Positions 61,140 to 64,000 of a stretch of DNA of 64,000 nt are shown here, in pieces. Each line of letters begins with the position of its first letter. Positions within the stretch are counted from its first letter, which is position 1. Source of the stretch: Chlorella sorokiniana (taxonomy: Eukaryota; Chlorophyta; Trebouxiophyceae; Chlorellales; Chlorellaceae); contig CP084613.1 of NCBI GenBank assembly GCA_025917655.1, forward strand, positions 1,986,001 through 2,050,000, read 5' to 3'. The translations under genes were made by a program, and so were the position numbers. The notes beneath the pieces are model-generated. The model was not told where the DNA came from. It did not search any database and saw only the letters and a list, made by a program, of their open reading frames with translations.

Positions 61140-62661
61140 GTTGAAAGTGGTTCCTGCGAACCCTCTGTTCAGCCTGCCGACTTGCATGTGCCCTTGTGTG
61201 TCATCGTCTGTCATCATCTGTCCTTGCTTGTCCGCGTCTGTCCTTATTTGTCTCGGTCTTTCTCTAGACCCTTCTAGAAGCTTCTCGACCCGACTTCTTC
61301 GGGACATTCCAGAACATTCCAGAAGCTTCCTCGCGCATTCTGCTGCATGCTTCCAGAAACTTCCAGAGACTTCTACACACTTCCGTGCATCCGTTTCCAG
61401 ATGCTTCTCGATCCTTCTGGAACCTTCTACAGCCTTCCGTCAAGGAGCTTCCAAATCATGCTGTGCATGCTGTGACTTTCAGCCGGTGGCCTATATAAGA
61501 GGCCTGTCGCCCTCGATGGCAACCTTTCCATCCTTTTATTTTCGGCTATCTTGCCCAACGGGCTGTTGCTTGTCGTGTAATTTCAACAGGTTACGGGCCC
61601 CAACTCTACCCACGCGCCACGCCACCGTCGTTGAGACTCTGCTGAGCCTACACAGTCCGGAGGCTTCTGGAAGCACTCCTGCTGAGTGAGTGAGGCTCAC
61701 CATGTCGGTTGAGGACAAGCCCGTGGTTGAGCGGCTGGACGTGGATAACTATGCCACGTGGAGCATCCGCATGCGTGCGCTGCTCATCTCCAAGGGACTA
61801 TGGACAGCTGTCACCGAGGACAGCGGCGCAGCGACAGGGATCAGAAGGCGCTCGCACAGATCATCCTTCACGGGCAGGACCACCATCTCATGACGGTGGG
61901 CATGTGTGAGACAGCTAAGCCTGGGACACCCTAAAAGGCGCCTATCAGGCAAAGACCACCGCCCGCAAGCTGCTGCTGCGGTGGGAGCTTACACAGCTCA
62001 AGATGAGCGCCACTGAACCGCTCACTGTGTATGCAGCGCGCACCAAGGACACTAAGACACAGCTGCGCGCTGCCGGCGAGGATGTGAAGGACCAAGAAGG
62101 AGCCATCCAGTTCCTGGCTGGACTGCCACCGGCCTACTACATGATCAGCGCCGTGCTCATCAGTGGAGACAAGGAGCTGACCATCGATGAGATGCTGCCC
62201 AAGTTACTTCAGGTTGAGCAAATGGCACAGCCTGAGCGGTCCAGCGAGGCAGCACTGGCAGCCAAGCCCACCGGGGGCTTTGGCGGGGGTCGTTGCAACG
62301 GCAGCGGCAAAGCAAGCCTCAGCGTAGGGAGAATCGCACGTGTTTCTACTGTGGCCAGCAGGGCCACATCAAGGCTGGCTGCCCGCAGCTCAAGCGGTAC
62401 CAGCTCCGCTCAAGCAGCAATGGCCAGCAGTACCGACGCACGGCGCCACCGCGCCAGTTCAACCAGCACGGCGCCATTGCCCTGACAGCTAACGGAGCAG
62501 TGTCAGCACCTGGCGGCTTCATGCGCTGGGTCCTGGACACCGGTCCGGTGCGTCCCCGCACATGACAAACAACAACAGCATCGTGCTCAACGCCCGCCCG
62601 CTGATTGAAGACGTCACCATCACCTTTGGCAATGGCGGCACAGGCAAGGCCACAGCCGTGA
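61140..62661 (+). mobile_element. Ty1/copia LTR retrotransposon, broken 5' part
   Basis: A fossil with a probable 5' LTR or leader (about 61140-61655, borders uncertain), a gag region from 61702 to about 62500, and the start of a protease region (WVLDTG near 62530). Gag is recognised by VEDKPVVERLDVDNYATWSI, the UBN2-type segment QLKMSATEPLTVYAARTKDT and a CCHC knuckle, CFYCGQQGHIKAGC. The element is cut off on the right at about 62662 by a LINE tail lying in the opposite direction. No integrase, reverse transcriptase or 3' LTR is in the window. It is broken, with at least two breaks besides the truncation. Age cannot be set without a second LTR. Confidence 0.75.
61272..61498 (+). promoter_or_regulatory. 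Heat-shock-element array and TATA box in the copia leader
   Basis: Four clusters of alternating TTC and GAA units, each unit five bases from the next: 61272-61289, 61307-61329 (five perfect units: ttccagaacattcc, then agaagcttc), 61351-61373 (five units, one changed) and 61395-61427 (seven units, two changed). This is the binding pattern of heat-shock transcription factor trimers. A TATA box (ctatataaga) follows at 61491-61500, about 200 bp before the gag start. Position and order fit a heat-responsive promoter of the element. Confidence 0.75.
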
Positions 62662-62930
62662 GAGAGATTGTTACACGTGTTTAACGTAAGCCTTCGGGAC
62701 AATCACTGTCCCTCGCGGACGGGGCATAGGGCCCCTGCAGCTCAGACGCAAACGGGCCCATCCCTGCTGCGGCCGAAGCCAGCAGATAAGAATGGGCAGG
62801 CCCTCGAAACCGGGAACTCATCAGGCCAGCAGCGCACGGGAGTCAAAGCCCGGGCCCGCGCACCCCCATCGCGCCGAGGTGAAGATGCAAGATGCAGCAA
62901 GCAAACAAGATGGCAAGCCACTCCACTCCC
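62662..62930 (-). mobile_element. LINE 3' tail inserted in the copia element
   Basis: This stretch is the reverse complement of the LINE 3' untranslated region at about 60590-60835 (shared blocks include ggccctatggcccgtccgcg and gggtgcgcgggcccgggctt). It carries only the 3' end, the usual product of incomplete reverse transcription, and lies directly against the copia protease region, so the LINE landed in an already present copia copy. Confidence 0.8.
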
Positions 62931-62939
62931 CTTTGCGCC

Positions 62940-64000
62940 ATGCATTACAACCTGACTTCTGTTCATCTTTACATTGGCCGTTGGCCGAGGCAGGGTTTTA
63001 CCCCCTTGCCACTCACTGGGGCAAGTTGGTGACCCGTTTCTGGAACAGGCTGGTGGGCCTTCCAGATACGCGCGTCACCAAATGGGCACTCTTTGAGCAG
63101 TTAGACCTTTGCGGGCGCACGGTGGGGCGGGTGGGGTGGCCCGCCAGCCGTGGGGGACCCAGGTTGTAGGATACCTTCGCAGCCTGGGGTTGGGTCCCCT
63201 TGATGGTGGGGAGCCCTGCCAGGTCGATGTTGGCGAGGCGTGCAGCCTCGCCGACGAGGCCCACGTCGAGGGCGTCCCTGCAGGGAGCACCATCCCAGCC
63301 CAAAGTGCAGTTTTACTGCGCTAGTGTGAGGGGGGCTCACGCGTGATACGTACTGCCGTCGCCCGCAATCGTACCTGACCGAGGTTGACAGCCGTGTGCG
63401 CATGGCCAGCCTTGCCAGGTTCCGCGCGGGCTGTCATTGGTTGCGGGTGGAGACTGGGCGGCGTGGGGGTTGGACAGGCCCAGCCGGATTTGCCCCCACT
63501 GCTCGTTGGGTGCTGTGGAGGACGAGCATCACATGGTGTTTGACTGCCCAAAGTATGCCCGCTTGCGAGCCGATTACAGTGAGTCCCTTTTTGGGGTCGG
63601 TCAGAGTCCGCCCGGCGGTCCGTTGGCGGGGCAGGGAACCTTGGCACAGTTCCTTGCGCAGGATCCGGTGGCGGTGGCTAGCTTTGTGCACCGCTGCTAC
63701 CGTCTGTCGTTGGCTGGAGACGACACCCACAGCAGCGAGTCTGAGCCCCAGCCCCAGCGCGAGGCGACCCCGGCTTGAGTGGGCCTGCGTCGCCGTTCTC
63801 GCGGCCCCCGCCAGCCCGTGCCCGGCTTGCGTTGGATTCTTCCTTGCCTTTTCTGACTCTTTCACAGTTTGCCTTGCTTTGCATCCTTGTCATCATGCTT
63901 TGCTTGCGTGCTTGCTTGCCATCCCGTGTGCTTGCTGCATCTTGCATCTTCACCTCGTCGCGATGGGGGTGCGCGGGCCCGGGCTTTGACTCCCGTGCGC
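62940..64000 (+). mobile_element. LINE, 3' part of ORF2 and 3' UTR (runs off the window)
   Basis: Coding sequence of the region after the reverse transcriptase: HWGKLVTRFWNRLVGLPDTR and VTKWALFEQLDL, then the zinc-binding end CPHCSLGAVEDEHHMVFDCP. The final part (SESLFGVGQSPPGGPLAGQG ... REATPA) stops at 63776-63778. The 3' UTR continues to the window edge. The 5' end is truncated near 62940, and the frame is not continuous across 63170-63480. EN + RT + CCHC-type order is that of the common plant/algal LINE clades. A Zepp-like element of Chlorella/Coccomyxa is a candidate but untested. Confidence 0.75.

Noticed and set aside
60922-61689. Long plus-strand open frame through the copia leader
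   Set aside because: Its Ser/Phe/Leu-rich translation is produced by the repeating TTC/GAA heat-shock units and has no family match; it is regulatory sequence, not a protein.

Overview
The window reads as nuclear DNA of a green alga. Genes are dense, broken by many short introns, and sit on both strands. Their products are plant-type: a VPS9A-like Rab5 activator, SPIRAL1, TPX2, an EARLY FLOWERING 4 domain, plastid Ycf20-like and DUF4336 proteins, an RD21-like protease with a granulin tail, and ankyrin-linked acyl-CoA-binding protein. A dynein heavy-chain tail argues against a flowering plant. I infer a chlorophyte, perhaps a trebouxiophyte such as Coccomyxa, but the species cannot be read from the sequence.

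Layout. 0-10 kb: start of NHP2 (-), AMSH deubiquitinase (+), plastid TPR protein (-), ubiquitin-like-fold protein (-), VPS9 Rab5 GEF (+). 11-22.5 kb: dynein heavy-chain tail without a motor (-), ACBP-ankyrin (+), ELF4-domain protein (-), FolD (-), MsrB (+), Sec22 (+). 22.8-35.9 kb: Elongin-B-like (-), RFC2 (+), malate dehydrogenase (-), Ycf20-like (+), GNA1 (-), DUF212 (-), SRP9 (+), DUF4336 (-). 37-46.5 kb: SAP+SPIRAL1 protein (+), membrane TKL kinase (-), granulin-type cysteine protease (-), TPX2 (+). 47-59 kb: secreted Cys-rich orphan (+), SPT16 of FACT (-), AP-1 mu (-). From about 60 kb to the edge lies a transposon island: three pieces of one LINE and a broken Ty1/copia element whose leader carries an array of heat-shock elements.

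There are no operons. The genes are independent housekeeping units joined only by theme: membrane traffic (AMSH, VPS9, Sec22, AP-1 mu, SRP9), chromatin and replication (SPT16, RFC2), spindle and microtubules (TPX2, SPIRAL1), plastid functions, and redox or one-carbon metabolism (MsrB, FolD, MDH).

Two properties matter for anyone using this annotation. Many conserved host genes change reading frame by one base, often at homopolymers, which looks more like sequencing error than gene death. Several introns begin with GC instead of GT, so an automatic caller would mis-splice them. Exon borders below were worked out by eye from splice signals, phase and family conservation.
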